DNA from: Bog-756 sp963737625
Lineage (GTDB): Bacteria; Actinomycetota; Acidimicrobiia; Acidimicrobiales; RAAP-2
DNA length: 64,000 nt
Direction: 5' to 3'
NCBI GenBank assembly: GCA_963737625.1
Contig: CAVTTK010000005.1
Coordinates: 558,001-622,000 of the forward strand
Every line of letters starts with the position of its first letter. Positions within the stretch are counted from its first letter, which is position 1. A program made the position numbers and the translations under genes. The notes under the pieces are model-generated. The model was given only the letters and a program-made list of their open reading frames with translations. It made no database searches and was not told the origin of the DNA. Shown in pieces: positions 42,192 through 51,033 of this stretch.

Positions 42192-42413
42192 TCACCGGCG
42201 CCGGTCGCAGACGCCGCACGCCGCGCCGGCCACCTTGGCCCAGCACGGGTCCGGCTCCGAGGCGTGGGTGGCGCCGTAGCCGACACAGGAGCTCCCTTCG
42301 GGTTCCTCGGAACAGAAGGCCACCGTTCCCTCGGCGTGCACCACCAGGCGCCCGGGACAGGTCCGTACCTCTGCGGCCACGGGCGACATCGTAGGCCCGG
42401 TCGCGCCCACCAT
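42192..42413 (-). CDS. cysteine-rich small protein
   Basis: About 73 residues with five or six spaced cysteines (RTCPGRLVVHAEGTVAFCSE, GSSCVGYGATHASEPDPCWA, GAACGVCDRRR), ending in CGVC. The pattern looks like a zinc-binding or disulfide-rich protein and is unlikely to be chance. ATG 42413 or ATG 42389 may start it; neither has a strong RBS. Function unknown. Confidence 0.5.
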   Translation of the reverse strand: MVGATGPTMSPVAAEVRTCPGRLVVHAEGTVAFCSEEPEGSSCVGYGATHASEPDPCWAKVAGAACGVCDRRR

Positions 42414-42491
42414 GTAAAGAGGGGTTGACACGGGTCGGCGGCGTCCACACCCGGTGGGCCGTTCGGATCCCGTCCCCGTGGCCCACCGGAG

Positions 42492-42887
42492 TCAGAGGCG
42501 GTGCTGGGCCCGAGCCTCCCGTGCGTCCCGGGCATAGCGAGCGGCCAACTGCCGGGAGAATCCGTACTGTCGGGCCAGTTCGGCCACGGAGACGCCCTGG
42601 TCGAGACTCACGGCGAAGACGAACAGCCGGATCTCGTGTCTGGCCTCCTCCACCTGTTTGAGGGCATCGTTCATCACCGACCGGGTCTCGGCCGGGACGG
42701 CGGCAGTGAGCGCCGTGGTGGCGTCGGCCCCCTGTTCCAGCAGGCGGATGGATCGCCGGGCCGCCTTCTCCACGAACCGGGTGCTCTGGCGGAGATTCTC
42801 CAGGGCCAGGTTCAGGTTCTCGACCAGCCGGACGGCGGTCCTCGAGGTGTTGGTGGCCTGGCTGGCGCGGTCTCCCCCATCGGACAT
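42492..42887 (-). CDS. conserved hypothetical with C-terminal HTH
   Basis: A 131-residue protein. Residues 15-95 are helical and rich in Ala, Glu and Leu (LVENLNLALENLRQSTRFVE, ALKQVEEARHEIRLFVFA), likely a coiled coil. The last 30 residues look like a helix-turn-helix (VSVAELARQYGFSRQLAARY), as in sigma-70 region 4 or resolvase-like proteins. It starts at ATG 42887; codons further upstream are Pro/Arg-rich and unlikely. Possibly a DNA-binding regulator. Confidence 0.62.
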   Translation of the reverse strand: MSDGGDRASQATNTSRTAVRLVENLNLALENLRQSTRFVEKAARRSIRLLEQGADATTALTAAVPAETRSVMNDALKQVEEARHEIRLFVFAVSLDQGVSVAELARQYGFSRQLAARYARDAREARAQHRL

Positions 42888-43101
42888 GCCCGGCAGGATA
42901 GGGGGTCCCAGGCCGGGCACCCGGTCGCGGGGAGGCCCGATGAGCCGAGCAGTCCGCCGCCGCTCCGGCTGTGCCGCCGGCGGGTCGGAGGGGGGTGCCC
43001 GAGGTTCGTCCTGGTCGGAGCAACTGTCAGTCACCGGTCGCCCCCGGGGTCGGCGTCAGCCTCCCGACCGACCGACCGGCGACAACTGACCATGGGGTGG
43101 G

Positions 43102-43120
43102 ACACCATATGGTGTATAGT
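43102..43120 (+). promoter_or_regulatory. palindrome and -10 before VapBC
   Basis: ACACCATATGGTGT (43102-43115) is a perfect 14-bp palindrome directly followed by and sharing a base with TATAGT (43115-43120). The GTG start is at 43127, so the transcript would be leaderless and the palindrome would cover the promoter core, as expected of an autoregulated TA operon. Confidence 0.6.
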
Positions 43121-43126
43121 GGTGTA

Positions 43127-43387
43127 GTGGGAAGGACGCAGATCTACCTGGGCGATGAGGAGCTGGAGCTCCTCGATCGGCAGAGTCGAGCCACCGGCGC
43201 ATCCCGGTCCGAGCTGATCCGGCGCGCCGTGCGGAGGGCCTTCGGTGAACCAACCAACGCGGAGCGGCTTCGGGCCCTCGAGGTGAGCTCCGGGTCATGG
43301 ACGGGGCGGACCGCCACCGGAGCGGAGTATGTGGACGCCCGTCGGGGCGACCTCAACCAACGGCTCGGTGACGGTGGCCCGGCGTGA
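43127..43387 (+). CDS. vapB: VapB-like ribbon-helix-helix antitoxin
   Basis: An 86-residue antitoxin. The RHH domain is GRTQIYLGDEELELLDRQSR and ATGASRSELIRRAVRRAFG. The C-terminal half (RTATGAEYVDARRGDLNQRL) should neutralise the toxin. It starts at GTG 43127 immediately downstream of a -10 box, with no room for an RBS. Its stop overlaps the toxin start (GTGA). Confidence 0.82.
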   Translation: MGRTQIYLGDEELELLDRQSRATGASRSELIRRAVRRAFGEPTNAERLRALEVSSGSWTGRTATGAEYVDARRGDLNQRLGDGGPA

Positions 43388-43785
43388 AGGCCCTCGACAC
43401 CAGCGTCGCCGTCGATCACCTGCGCGGACTTCCCGCGGCCACCGAACTGCTCCGCGGGCTCATCGTTGACGGGGAGCCGTTGGTGGCCAGCGAGGTGGTC
43501 CGGTTCGAACTCCTGGCCGGCGTGCGGGACGCCGAGCGGAACGACCTCGAGCTGTTCTTCTCGGTCCTCACCTGGTTGGCCGTCGATGAGACCGTGGCCC
43601 GACTGGCCGGAGCACTGGCGCGCCAGTACCGGCGGGCCCACCACGGCATCGACGGTGCCGACTACCTCATAGCCGCCACGGCCATCGTGGTCGAAGCCGA
43701 ACTGTTGACCATGAATGTCCGCCACTTCCCCATGCTGGCCGGGCTGCAGCCGGCCTACGGACCGCCGCTCAACCGGCCGGGATGA
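43384..43785 (+). CDS. vapC: VapC-like PIN ribonuclease toxin
   Basis: A 133-residue PIN toxin. Catalytic acids are Asp in MKALDTSVAVDHLRG, Glu in SEVVRFELLAGVRD, Asp in GIDGADYLIAATAIV and a later Asn in LLTMNVRHFPML, the usual VapC pattern. It starts at GTG 43384 within the antitoxin stop. The last 17 nt overlap the convergent GGDEF-EAL gene. Confidence 0.85.
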   Translation: MKALDTSVAVDHLRGLPAATELLRGLIVDGEPLVASEVVRFELLAGVRDAERNDLELFFSVLTWLAVDETVARLAGALARQYRRAHHGIDGADYLIAATAIVVEAELLTMNVRHFPMLAGLQPAYGPPLNRPG

Positions 43786-46390
43786 GGTCGGTGCCGATGT
43801 CGCGGGCCAAGAAGGCGTAGGTCTGGTCGGCGGGCATGGGCGGCGAGAACAGATACCCCTGGATGTGGGTGCATCCCAGCTGGACCAGGGCGTCCCGTTG
43901 GGCGGGGAGCTCCACCCCTTCGGCCGTGGTGTCGAGGTGGAGGGTGGTGGCCAACTGCATGATGGCGTTGACGAAGCCCCGGCCCTGGTCGTCGTGGACC
44001 AGGTTGTCGACGAACCGCTTGTCGATCTTCAGGATGTCGATGGGCAGGTCGGCCAGGGCGGCGAACGACGAGTAGCCGGTGCCGAAGTCGTCGATGGCCA
44101 CCCGGACACCCAGCTCCCGCAGGGCGTCGAGGGTGCCGATGATGTGGCCGGACTCCGAGGCCAGCACGGACTCGGTCACCTCCACGATCAGCGAGCTGGA
44201 CTCCAGGTCGGCGGCGGCCAGGGCCTCGGTGACGTGCTCGATGAACAGGGGATGGGCCAGCTGGAGGCGGGAGGCGTTGACCGAGATGCTGGGATGCTCG
44301 GCCAGTCCGCGGTCCCGCCACCGCTGGGTCTGACGGCAGGCCTCGTCCAGCACGGCGCGGCCCAGTTCGATGATGAGGCCGGACTCCTCGGCCAGCGGGA
44401 TGAACGTGCTGGGGGAGACGAAGCCCCGGGTGGGGTGGCGCCACCGAGACAGGGCCTCGAAGGAGATGACCTCGCCGGTCCGGGTGTCGATGATGGGCTG
44501 GTAGTAGACGGCCAGGCTCCGGTCCCTGATGGCCCCCCGGAGGTCCTGGTCGAGGCTCATCCGCTCGACGGCGGCGGCGTGCATGTCGGCCCGGAACACC
44601 CGGTAGCAGCCCTTCCCCTCCCGTTTGGCCTGGTACATGGCGGCGTCGGCGTCGGACAGGAGGCGGTCGGCCTTGGTGTCGCCGACGTCGGTCAGGGCGA
44701 TGCCCACGCTGGCCCCGATGGCCACCTCCTGGCCGGGGAGCTGCAGGGGTTCGACCAGGGCGTCGAGCACCCGCTGGGCCACGGTGCCGGCCTGGTCGGC
44801 CGTCTCCAGGGTGTCGACCAGGATGGCGAACTCGTCGCCGCCCAGCCGGGCGATGGTGTCCGAGCCCCGGAGCTGGGCGCGGAAGCGTTCGGCCACGGCG
44901 ATGAGCAGGGCGTCGCCCACCAGGTGGCCGAGGCTGTCGTTGACGTTCTTGAACCCGTCGAGGTCCACGATCATCACCCCGACGCATCCGGCGATGCGGG
45001 TCCGTCGGCTCAGGGCCTGCTCCAGGCGGTCGTTGAACAGGGCCCGGTTGGACAGTCCGGTGAGGGGATCATGCATGGCCTGGTGGCGGATGGCGTCCTC
45101 GGCCCGGAACCGCACGGTGGCGGAGAACACGATGCCGGCCAGGGTCTCGACGAACTGCTTGTCGTGGCTCCGGATGGGCTCGTCCTGGAAGACCTCGATG
45201 TGGGCCATCGGGTGGTCGGGATCGCCCACCGGAAGCCGCAGGCGGGGGACCTCTCCGGCGGCCACCAGGCCGTCGACCACGGGTCGTTCCCCGGCCGGCT
45301 CCCCGGGACGCTGGTCGTCCCCGGAAGGCTCGACCACCGGGACGATGCGGCAGGAGCGGGGATGCAGGATGGTGGCGATGGCCTCGGTGGCCGAGGTGAG
45401 GGCGGCGCCGAGGGTGGTGGCCCGCAGGACGTCCCGACCCAGATCGGAGATGGCCGTCTCCCGCTCCAGCCGGGTCCGGCGCTCGGTCACGTCCCGGGCG
45501 TTGATGACCATGGCTTCGACGTCCGGGTCGTCGAACAGGTTGGTGGCCAGGCCCTCCAGCCACACCCACTGTCCCGAACGGCGGAGGACCCGCAGGGAGA
45601 TCTCGGTGGCCGATCCCGGGGTCTGGGCGGCCTGGACCATGGTGGCCCGCAGGTCCTCCATGTCGTCGGGGTGGATCAGCTGCCCGGTCAGCGATCCGAG
45701 CATCTCGTCGGGCTCGTAGCCCAGGACCTTGGTGCACGACGGGCTGGCGTAGGTCACCGACCCGGTGCCGTCCATCGAGAACACCAGATCGGACGAGCTC
45801 TGGACCAGGGCCCGGAACCGGCGCTCACCGCTCTCGGTCAGGGAGGCGGCCTTCTCCTTCTCGGTCAGGGCCGACTGGAGGGACCGGTAGGAGAAGGCGA
45901 TGCCGATGGCCACCAGCACGGCCAGCCCGTGGTCGGCCGGGATGGGCAACATGGAGGGGAACCACCGCAGCGCCACGAACACCTCGCCGGCGGCCAGACA
46001 GGCGAAGGTCCACACCAGGACGACCCGTTGGGACGACGATCCGGTGAGGGCCAGGGACTCCTGGCCGACCAGAACCAGCCCGACAGCCAGGGCCGGCCCC
46101 CAGCCGGTGGCGTAGATGACCGCGGTGACCAGCACGATCTGGGTGCCGATGCGCGTGTGCAGCCGGAACCGGGTGTGGGAGCGGTCCCACCAGAAGCCCG
46201 ACGCCGTGGAGGCCAGCTGCCCCAGCACCAAGATGACCGGGATGAGCCAGAGGGGGGAGGGCGACACCAGGTGGAACTGCTGCAGCGAGACGATGGCCAC
46301 GGCGGCCAGCGGCCCCATGAACAGCATCTCGGCGAAGTGTGTGCCGCGAAACTCACCGGAACGGAGCCGCCGCAGGCTCTGGAAACCCAT
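43769..46390 (-). CDS. membrane PAS-GGDEF-EAL c-di-GMP protein
   Basis: An 873-residue bifunctional signalling protein. Several membrane segments fill residues 25-175. A PAS/PAC domain spans about 190-305 (RFRALVQSSSDLVFSMDGTG), a GAF-like region about 320-425, GGDEF about 440-600 (HDPLTGLSNRALFNDRLEQA, ARLGGDEFAILVDTLE) and EAL about 615-865 (SFEALSRWRHPTRGFVSP, AIDDFGTGYSSFAALA, LKIDKRFVDNL, TTAEGVE). Both catalytic signatures are intact, so synthesis and hydrolysis are possible; often one dominates. It starts at ATG 46390. Confidence 0.92.
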   Translation of the reverse strand: MGFQSLRRLRSGEFRGTHFAEMLFMGPLAAVAIVSLQQFHLVSPSPLWLIPVILVLGQLASTASGFWWDRSHTRFRLHTRIGTQIVLVTAVIYATGWGPALAVGLVLVGQESLALTGSSSQRVVLVWTFACLAAGEVFVALRWFPSMLPIPADHGLAVLVAIGIAFSYRSLQSALTEKEKAASLTESGERRFRALVQSSSDLVFSMDGTGSVTYASPSCTKVLGYEPDEMLGSLTGQLIHPDDMEDLRATMVQAAQTPGSATEISLRVLRRSGQWVWLEGLATNLFDDPDVEAMVINARDVTERRTRLERETAISDLGRDVLRATTLGAALTSATEAIATILHPRSCRIVPVVEPSGDDQRPGEPAGERPVVDGLVAAGEVPRLRLPVGDPDHPMAHIEVFQDEPIRSHDKQFVETLAGIVFSATVRFRAEDAIRHQAMHDPLTGLSNRALFNDRLEQALSRRTRIAGCVGVMIVDLDGFKNVNDSLGHLVGDALLIAVAERFRAQLRGSDTIARLGGDEFAILVDTLETADQAGTVAQRVLDALVEPLQLPGQEVAIGASVGIALTDVGDTKADRLLSDADAAMYQAKREGKGCYRVFRADMHAAAVERMSLDQDLRGAIRDRSLAVYYQPIIDTRTGEVISFEALSRWRHPTRGFVSPSTFIPLAEESGLIIELGRAVLDEACRQTQRWRDRGLAEHPSISVNASRLQLAHPLFIEHVTEALAAADLESSSLIVEVTESVLASESGHIIGTLDALRELGVRVAIDDFGTGYSSFAALADLPIDILKIDKRFVDNLVHDDQGRGFVNAIMQLATTLHLDTTAEGVELPAQRDALVQLGCTHIQGYLFSPPMPADQTYAFLARDIGTDLIPAG

Positions 46391-46723
46391 GGCCCTTCAT
46401 CGACCAGGTCAGAGGCACTCTTGAGGCGGAGCCTGGGACATGGCCACCGGAGCATCGGCGGGGCGGAGGATGAGGGTCCGGACCCGGCCGGCGGCCGGTG
46501 GTGGCATCGAGGGGCCGAACGTCCTCCGGCCGGCGGGGATCCGACGGGGGATCGTGCCTGGGACGGGCCTCGTGAACTCCTTCACGAGCTACCGCCGGGG
46601 CGCCCCTGGCGCCGGAGGCCGGGACCCGTCGGCGCCGGACGGGGGCACGGATCCCCCCGGGTATCCCGCTCCGTTCACGGAGGGTGACCGGGGGAGGGGG
46701 AGTGGGCACCGTAGAATCCGTCG
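46391..46723. other. divergent intergenic region with hairpin
   Basis: About 333 bp between the GGDEF-EAL gene and the endonuclease/phosphatase gene. CTCGTGAA-CTCC-TTCACGAG (46567-46586) is a perfect 8-bp hairpin with no T-run, so an operator is as likely as a terminator. No gene is seen. Confidence 0.45.
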
Positions 46724-47759
46724 ATGTCGGTCGACGCCACCTACGCGCCGCCCCGGGCGGCCCGCACCGGCTACCGCCACAGCCGGCCCCGGCGCCGGCT
46801 TCCCCTGTGGATCGCCGTCGTCCTGTGGATCGTGGTGGCCGCCCTGGGCGTGGTGGCGGCCCTGCGTCTGTTCGCCTGGGACTCGTCGGACCTGTTGGCC
46901 ATCCTCAACTCCGTCACCGCCTTCATCTACCTGCCGGCCTGGATCGTGGTGGTCGTCGCCGCCCTGGGGAGGCGGTACGTGCTGGCCGCCGCGGCCCTGG
47001 TCATCGTGGTCATCCAGGTGGTCCTGGTCCTCCCCGAGCTCACGGCGGCCCAGCCCGTTCCCGCCTGGGCCACCACGGCCCCGTCACTCAAGCTGTTCGA
47101 CGCCAACGTCTACGTGTCCAACCCGTCCATGGCCGGCTACGCCGAGGAGATCAAGGCCTATCAACCCCAGCTGCTGACCATGGAGGAGGCCAGCCCTCCC
47201 GACGTGACCCAGCTGCAGGCCAGCGGAGCCCTGGCCGGCCTGCCCTACACGGTGCAGATTCGGCGGTACGACCCGCACGCCTTCTTCATCGCCTCCCGGT
47301 ACCCCCTCACCCACGTCTCGGCCTCCTACCTCTTCAATGCGCCCCTCATCATGAAGATGACCCTGCAGCTCCCGACCGGGCCGCGCGCCGTTGTGGGTGG
47401 TCCACACCACGGGTCCGGCCCCCGGTCAGTACTCCATCTGGAAGGCCCAGGTGGCCGACATCGACCAGCAGGTGCGCCGACGTGGCCCGGCCGGGCTGCT
47501 CCTCGTCGGTGACTTCAACAGCACCTGGGGGAACAAGGGGTTCCGCCAGATCCTGGCCGCCGGGATGACCGACGGGGCCGCCGCCCGGGCCCGCCCCTTC
47601 CAGATGACCTGGTCGCAGACCAAGCCCATCATCCCCCCGGTGGTGCGCATCGACCACGTGCTCACCGGGTCCGGGGTGACCGTCACGGCCATCGGCACGG
47701 ACAACGGCCCCGGCAGCGACCACCGGGACATCCAGGCCACGGTGGCCTTCCGCCCGTAG
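46724..47759 (+). pseudogene. endonuclease/exonuclease/phosphatase family membrane protein, frameshifted
   Basis: The first frame, from ATG 46724, gives three membrane segments (residues 28-48, 58-80 and 85-105) and the start of the EEP domain (LFDANVYVSNPSMAGYAEEI). It breaks near 47390. The next frame resumes with WVVHTTGPAPGQYSIWKAQV, LLLVGDFNSTWGNKGFRQIL and the final SDHRDIQATVAF, which carry the catalytic Asp-Asn and Asp-His. Removing one base in GCCGTTG gives ALWVVHTT and a normal 344-residue protein. Relatives are VanJ/YafD-like membrane phosphodiesterases. Recent mutation or consensus error. Confidence 0.8.
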
Positions 47760-47866
47760 CCCGAGGCGGCGAGCTCAGGGGTGCCGGAGGGCGGAGGGGA
47801 TCCGTCCAACCCGAGGCGCCGGCGTGACGGCCGGGGGTGGGCGGTTCATGCCCGCCCGGCCTCCCG

Positions 47867-49378
47867 TCACAGTCCGAACGCCGCCCGCAGGTCCGGAGCG
47901 GTGGCGGCATTCCGGAGCAGGGGAACCCCGGCGTTGTCCTCCAGCCAGCGTGTGAGGGAGTAGTGGTTGAAGGCGCCTGTCACCCTGACCCCGTTGAGGC
48001 GGGGGTCGATGGCCACCAACTGGACGAGATTGCCCTGGCTGGAGTCGTCCTCGTCGAAGGTCACCAGGATGGTGAGGTGGCCCGAGACGTAGTCGGGGCC
48101 GGCCATGATGACGGGGAGCCACTGCTGGAGCCAGGCATCGGCCTGGGCCGGGGTGCCGTCGTGGGCGTCGTTGTTGAGATTGGGCGTGATCTCTCCGGTC
48201 ACCGGGAGGTTGCCGCTGGTCACGTCGTTCAGCAGGTTGCCGCTGGTGGTCGTGCCCAGGGGGACGTCATTGGCGTTGCACTCCGCCTGCTCGGTGGGGT
48301 CGGCGAAGTAGGGCCACGGACCGTGACGGGCCACATAGCCGCCGCTGCTCGAGGTCTGGCAGTTGGAGGTCATCGACTCCTGGTAGGCCTTGGCCGTCTC
48401 CCCGGCGGCGATGGTCTGGCCCCACACGCTCGGGGCGGCCGGCTGGCAGCCCGGGCCCACGGCGCAGTCGGAGCTGATGCCCTGGGTGTCACCGCTCCAG
48501 ATGGCCACGTAGTTGGGCAGGCTGGGGTGGGTGATGGCGGAGTAGTCGGTGGCTTCCCCGTACCGGGTGGCGTAGCCCGTCAACGTGGGCATCTGGGCCA
48601 GCGACTCGGCCTGGCTGTGGTTCTCCTCCATGATCACCAGCACCTTGTGACCCGGGCTGGCCGGGGGTGTCGTGGTGGAGGTGGCCGGGGCGGTGGTGCT
48701 GGTGGACGGGACCGTGGTCGAGGGGGCGCTGGTCGTCGAGGTGGTGCTCGGCGGAGGGGTCGACCCGGTCGTCGTGGTGTCGCCCGCACCGGTGGTCGTG
48801 GTGTCGCCCGGAAGGGTCGTGGCCGGAGCGGGGGGCGTGTAGACGATGTCCAGCACCGGAGGGTTGTCGGGGAGTCCGTCCAGATGGGCGATGGTCCCGG
48901 GCACGGAGTAGGTGACGGCCAGGTCGGTGACGTCGCCGGGGGTCAGGCCGGACAGGGGGACGGTCTGGGTCCCCGTGCTCGTGGGGGGCGTCGTCGAGCC
49001 CAGGGGGACGCCGCTGATGGTGGGCCGGCTGTTCCAGGTGACCGACCCCGGATCGAAGGGGGCCACGCCGAACACGCTGAACATCCCGGCGCCGGTGGTG
49101 GCCGAGTCGAAGGTGAGGGTGGCCGAATCGACCGTCGACCCGGCCGGGATGGCCGTGGTGAACTGGAGGAGGGCCCGGTAGGAGGTGTGGCTGGCGTTCA
49201 GCACGGGACTGTTGTCGAAGTTGGCCGTCCGGCTGTCGGCGGTGACGTAGGCCACCGCCGAGGCGGCCTCGGTGAACTCCGTGGTGCCCGGCGAGGCGGC
49301 CGAGACGGCGATCGCCGTGACCGAGCCGATCAGAAAGACGACTGCGGCGAAGAGGTAGAGCGGTTTCCGACGTCTCAT
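47867..49378 (-). CDS. exported phosphoesterase with N-terminal DNRLRE-like domain
   Basis: A 503-residue secreted protein. It begins with a signal or anchor helix (LYLFAAVVFLIGSVTAIAVS). A beta-rich DNRLRE-like domain of about 130 residues follows (SYRALLQFTTAIPAGSTVDS, FDPGSVTWNSRPTISGVPLG), then a Thr/Ser/Pro linker of about 70 residues. The phosphoesterase domain is of the phospholipase C/AcpA type: KVLVIMEENHSQAESLAQMP, ITHPSLPNYVAIWSGDTQG, LTILVTFDEDDSS, FNHYSLTRWLEDNAGVPLL. Likely releases phosphate from organic esters outside the cell. Confidence 0.85.
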   Translation of the reverse strand: MRRRKPLYLFAAVVFLIGSVTAIAVSAASPGTTEFTEAASAVAYVTADSRTANFDNSPVLNASHTSYRALLQFTTAIPAGSTVDSATLTFDSATTGAGMFSVFGVAPFDPGSVTWNSRPTISGVPLGSTTPPTSTGTQTVPLSGLTPGDVTDLAVTYSVPGTIAHLDGLPDNPPVLDIVYTPPAPATTLPGDTTTTGAGDTTTTGSTPPPSTTSTTSAPSTTVPSTSTTAPATSTTTPPASPGHKVLVIMEENHSQAESLAQMPTLTGYATRYGEATDYSAITHPSLPNYVAIWSGDTQGISSDCAVGPGCQPAAPSVWGQTIAAGETAKAYQESMTSNCQTSSSGGYVARHGPWPYFADPTEQAECNANDVPLGTTTSGNLLNDVTSGNLPVTGEITPNLNNDAHDGTPAQADAWLQQWLPVIMAGPDYVSGHLTILVTFDEDDSSQGNLVQLVAIDPRLNGVRVTGAFNHYSLTRWLEDNAGVPLLRNAATAPDLRAAFGL

Positions 49379-49845
49379 GTCATGACTCCATTGGTTGGTC
49401 TGTCCGGTGGGGACGTCGCCGTCGTCCCGATGTCACTAGCGGGCCGGGTCGGGCCGGGGTGCCGCGCGCCGGCCTTCGGCTACCAGCACCACCGAGGCGC
49501 AGGACTCAGCAGGACCGCGGCCGTCGGGACGGATGGCCCGTCGGGCCGGAACGGTCGTCGGGTGCCCCGAGGGCCTACGTTGCTGCGGTTCGCAGTCACT
49601 GCTGCCCCATACCCGATGGGGAGAAACGGTACACCGCGGGGCGGCCCGTGAATCGTCGCCCTCGGCGATCGATCGGTGACCAGGGCACCCACCGCGTCAC
49701 GCCGAGACGGCCGGCTGGAAGGGGCGCCACCCGGTGGCGCACGGTATTTGATTGACTGGGCCCCGGGGGCGAATTTGGTGGAGGCGTTCCGGGACCCGAC
49801 GCCGTGTACCGGGCCCGAAAACAGGACAGACGGGGGTCGTGCCCG
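49379..49845. other. intergenic region with hairpin, no gene seen
   Basis: About 470 bp between divergent genes. It contains GCGCCAC-CCG-GTGGCGC (49724-49740) followed by a TATTTGATTG stretch, which could be a hairpin or an operator near the promoter of the esterase gene. No gene is supported. Confidence 0.4.
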
Positions 49846-50913
49846 ATGAGCCAGGGGGGAGCCAGGCGGAGAGGTGCGTGGAGTGCGGTGGTGCTGGTGG
49901 TGGCCGTGGTCTCCACCGGCTGCAGCAGCGCCAGCTCGAGCCCGACAGCGTCATCGGCACCGGCGGCGACCGCGGGGTCGGGGAGTGCGACGACAGGGTC
50001 GGGGAGCACCACGGCGCCCGGCGGGACCGACCGGCCCAGCACCGGGTGTGCCACCTTGACCAAGATGGCTCCGGGCACGGCGACCATCACCCCGACCATC
50101 GGGGGGGTCGTGCGGACGGCCGTCGTCCATGTGCCCACCGGCTACGCCACCTCACCGGTGCCCCTGGTGGTCAACATGCACGGCAGCCAGTCGACGGCGA
50201 CGCAGCAGGAGGCCTTCACGGGCATGGACGCCACGGCGGACGCCGACGGGTTCCTCGTGGTGTACCCCCAGGCCGACATCCCCTCGGGGACGGGCTTCGA
50301 GTGGAACGTCCCCGGTCAACCCCTGTTCGGAGGGGCCGCCGTGCCCGCCGGGTCAGCCGATGACGTGGCGTTCATCGAGCAGTTGGTCGACCGTCTCGAG
50401 CAGCAGTACTGCATCGACGAGAGCCGTATCTACGCCACCGGGTTCTCGGGCGGGGCCCGCATGGCCAGCCAGCTGGGCTGCGACGCCTCGACCACGTTCG
50501 CCGCCATCGCGCCGGTCAGCGGCCTGCGCTTCCCCTCCCCGTGCCCGTCCACCCGCGCCGTCCCGGTGGTGGCCTTCCACGGGACCGCCGACCCGGTCGA
50601 CCCCTACGCCGGCCACGGCCAGCCGTACTGGACCTACAGCGTGCCGGTGGCGGCCTCGCGCTGGGCGGTCCACAACACCTGTACGCCGGCGGCGGCCATC
50701 ACCCATCCGGTGCCCACGGTCCAGGTCTCCACCTACCAGCCGTGTGCCGGCGGCTCGGCCGTCCAGCTGTACACCATCACCGGAGAAGGCCATGAGTGGC
50801 CGGGGGGACCGCCCCTTCCCCGGGCCCTGACCAGGGTCCTGGGGCCCCAGAGCTCGGCCATCAGCGCCAACGATGTGATGTGGGCGTTCTTCGAGGCCCA
50901 TCCGCGCCCTTAA
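49846..50913 (+). CDS. LpqC-like lipoprotein esterase / PHB depolymerase family
   Basis: A 355-residue surface lipoprotein. The signal peptide ends in a lipobox, VVAVVSTGC, and a Ser/Thr-rich spacer follows. The alpha/beta-hydrolase domain is of the extracellular PHB-depolymerase/feruloyl-esterase family: PVPLVVNMHGSQSTATQQEA, GSADDVAFIEQLVDRLEQQY, nucleophile box YATGFSGGARMASQLGC, VVAFHGTADPVDPY (acid) and the late GEGHEWPGG (base). It may cleave external polyesters or plant esters. ATG 49846 is preferred over the frame from 49804. Confidence 0.87.
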   Translation: MSQGGARRRGAWSAVVLVVAVVSTGCSSASSSPTASSAPAATAGSGSATTGSGSTTAPGGTDRPSTGCATLTKMAPGTATITPTIGGVVRTAVVHVPTGYATSPVPLVVNMHGSQSTATQQEAFTGMDATADADGFLVVYPQADIPSGTGFEWNVPGQPLFGGAAVPAGSADDVAFIEQLVDRLEQQYCIDESRIYATGFSGGARMASQLGCDASTTFAAIAPVSGLRFPSPCPSTRAVPVVAFHGTADPVDPYAGHGQPYWTYSVPVAASRWAVHNTCTPAAAITHPVPTVQVSTYQPCAGGSAVQLYTITGEGHEWPGGPPLPRALTRVLGPQSSAISANDVMWAFFEAHPRP

Positions 50914-51033
50914 CTTCGGGGCGGTTCGCGCCGAAGAGCTTCTGACCCCGCGCCGGGGCGCCGAGCCGAGCCCGGATCGTTGCCTAACCCGTGGTCGGGA
51001 CCGTAAAATCGCTGGTCGAGGAAGGGGGCACCC

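Noticed and set aside
43715..46687. A 990-codon plus-strand frame over the GGDEF-EAL gene
   Set aside because: Antisense shadow; the opposite strand has PAS, GGDEF and EAL motifs in order.
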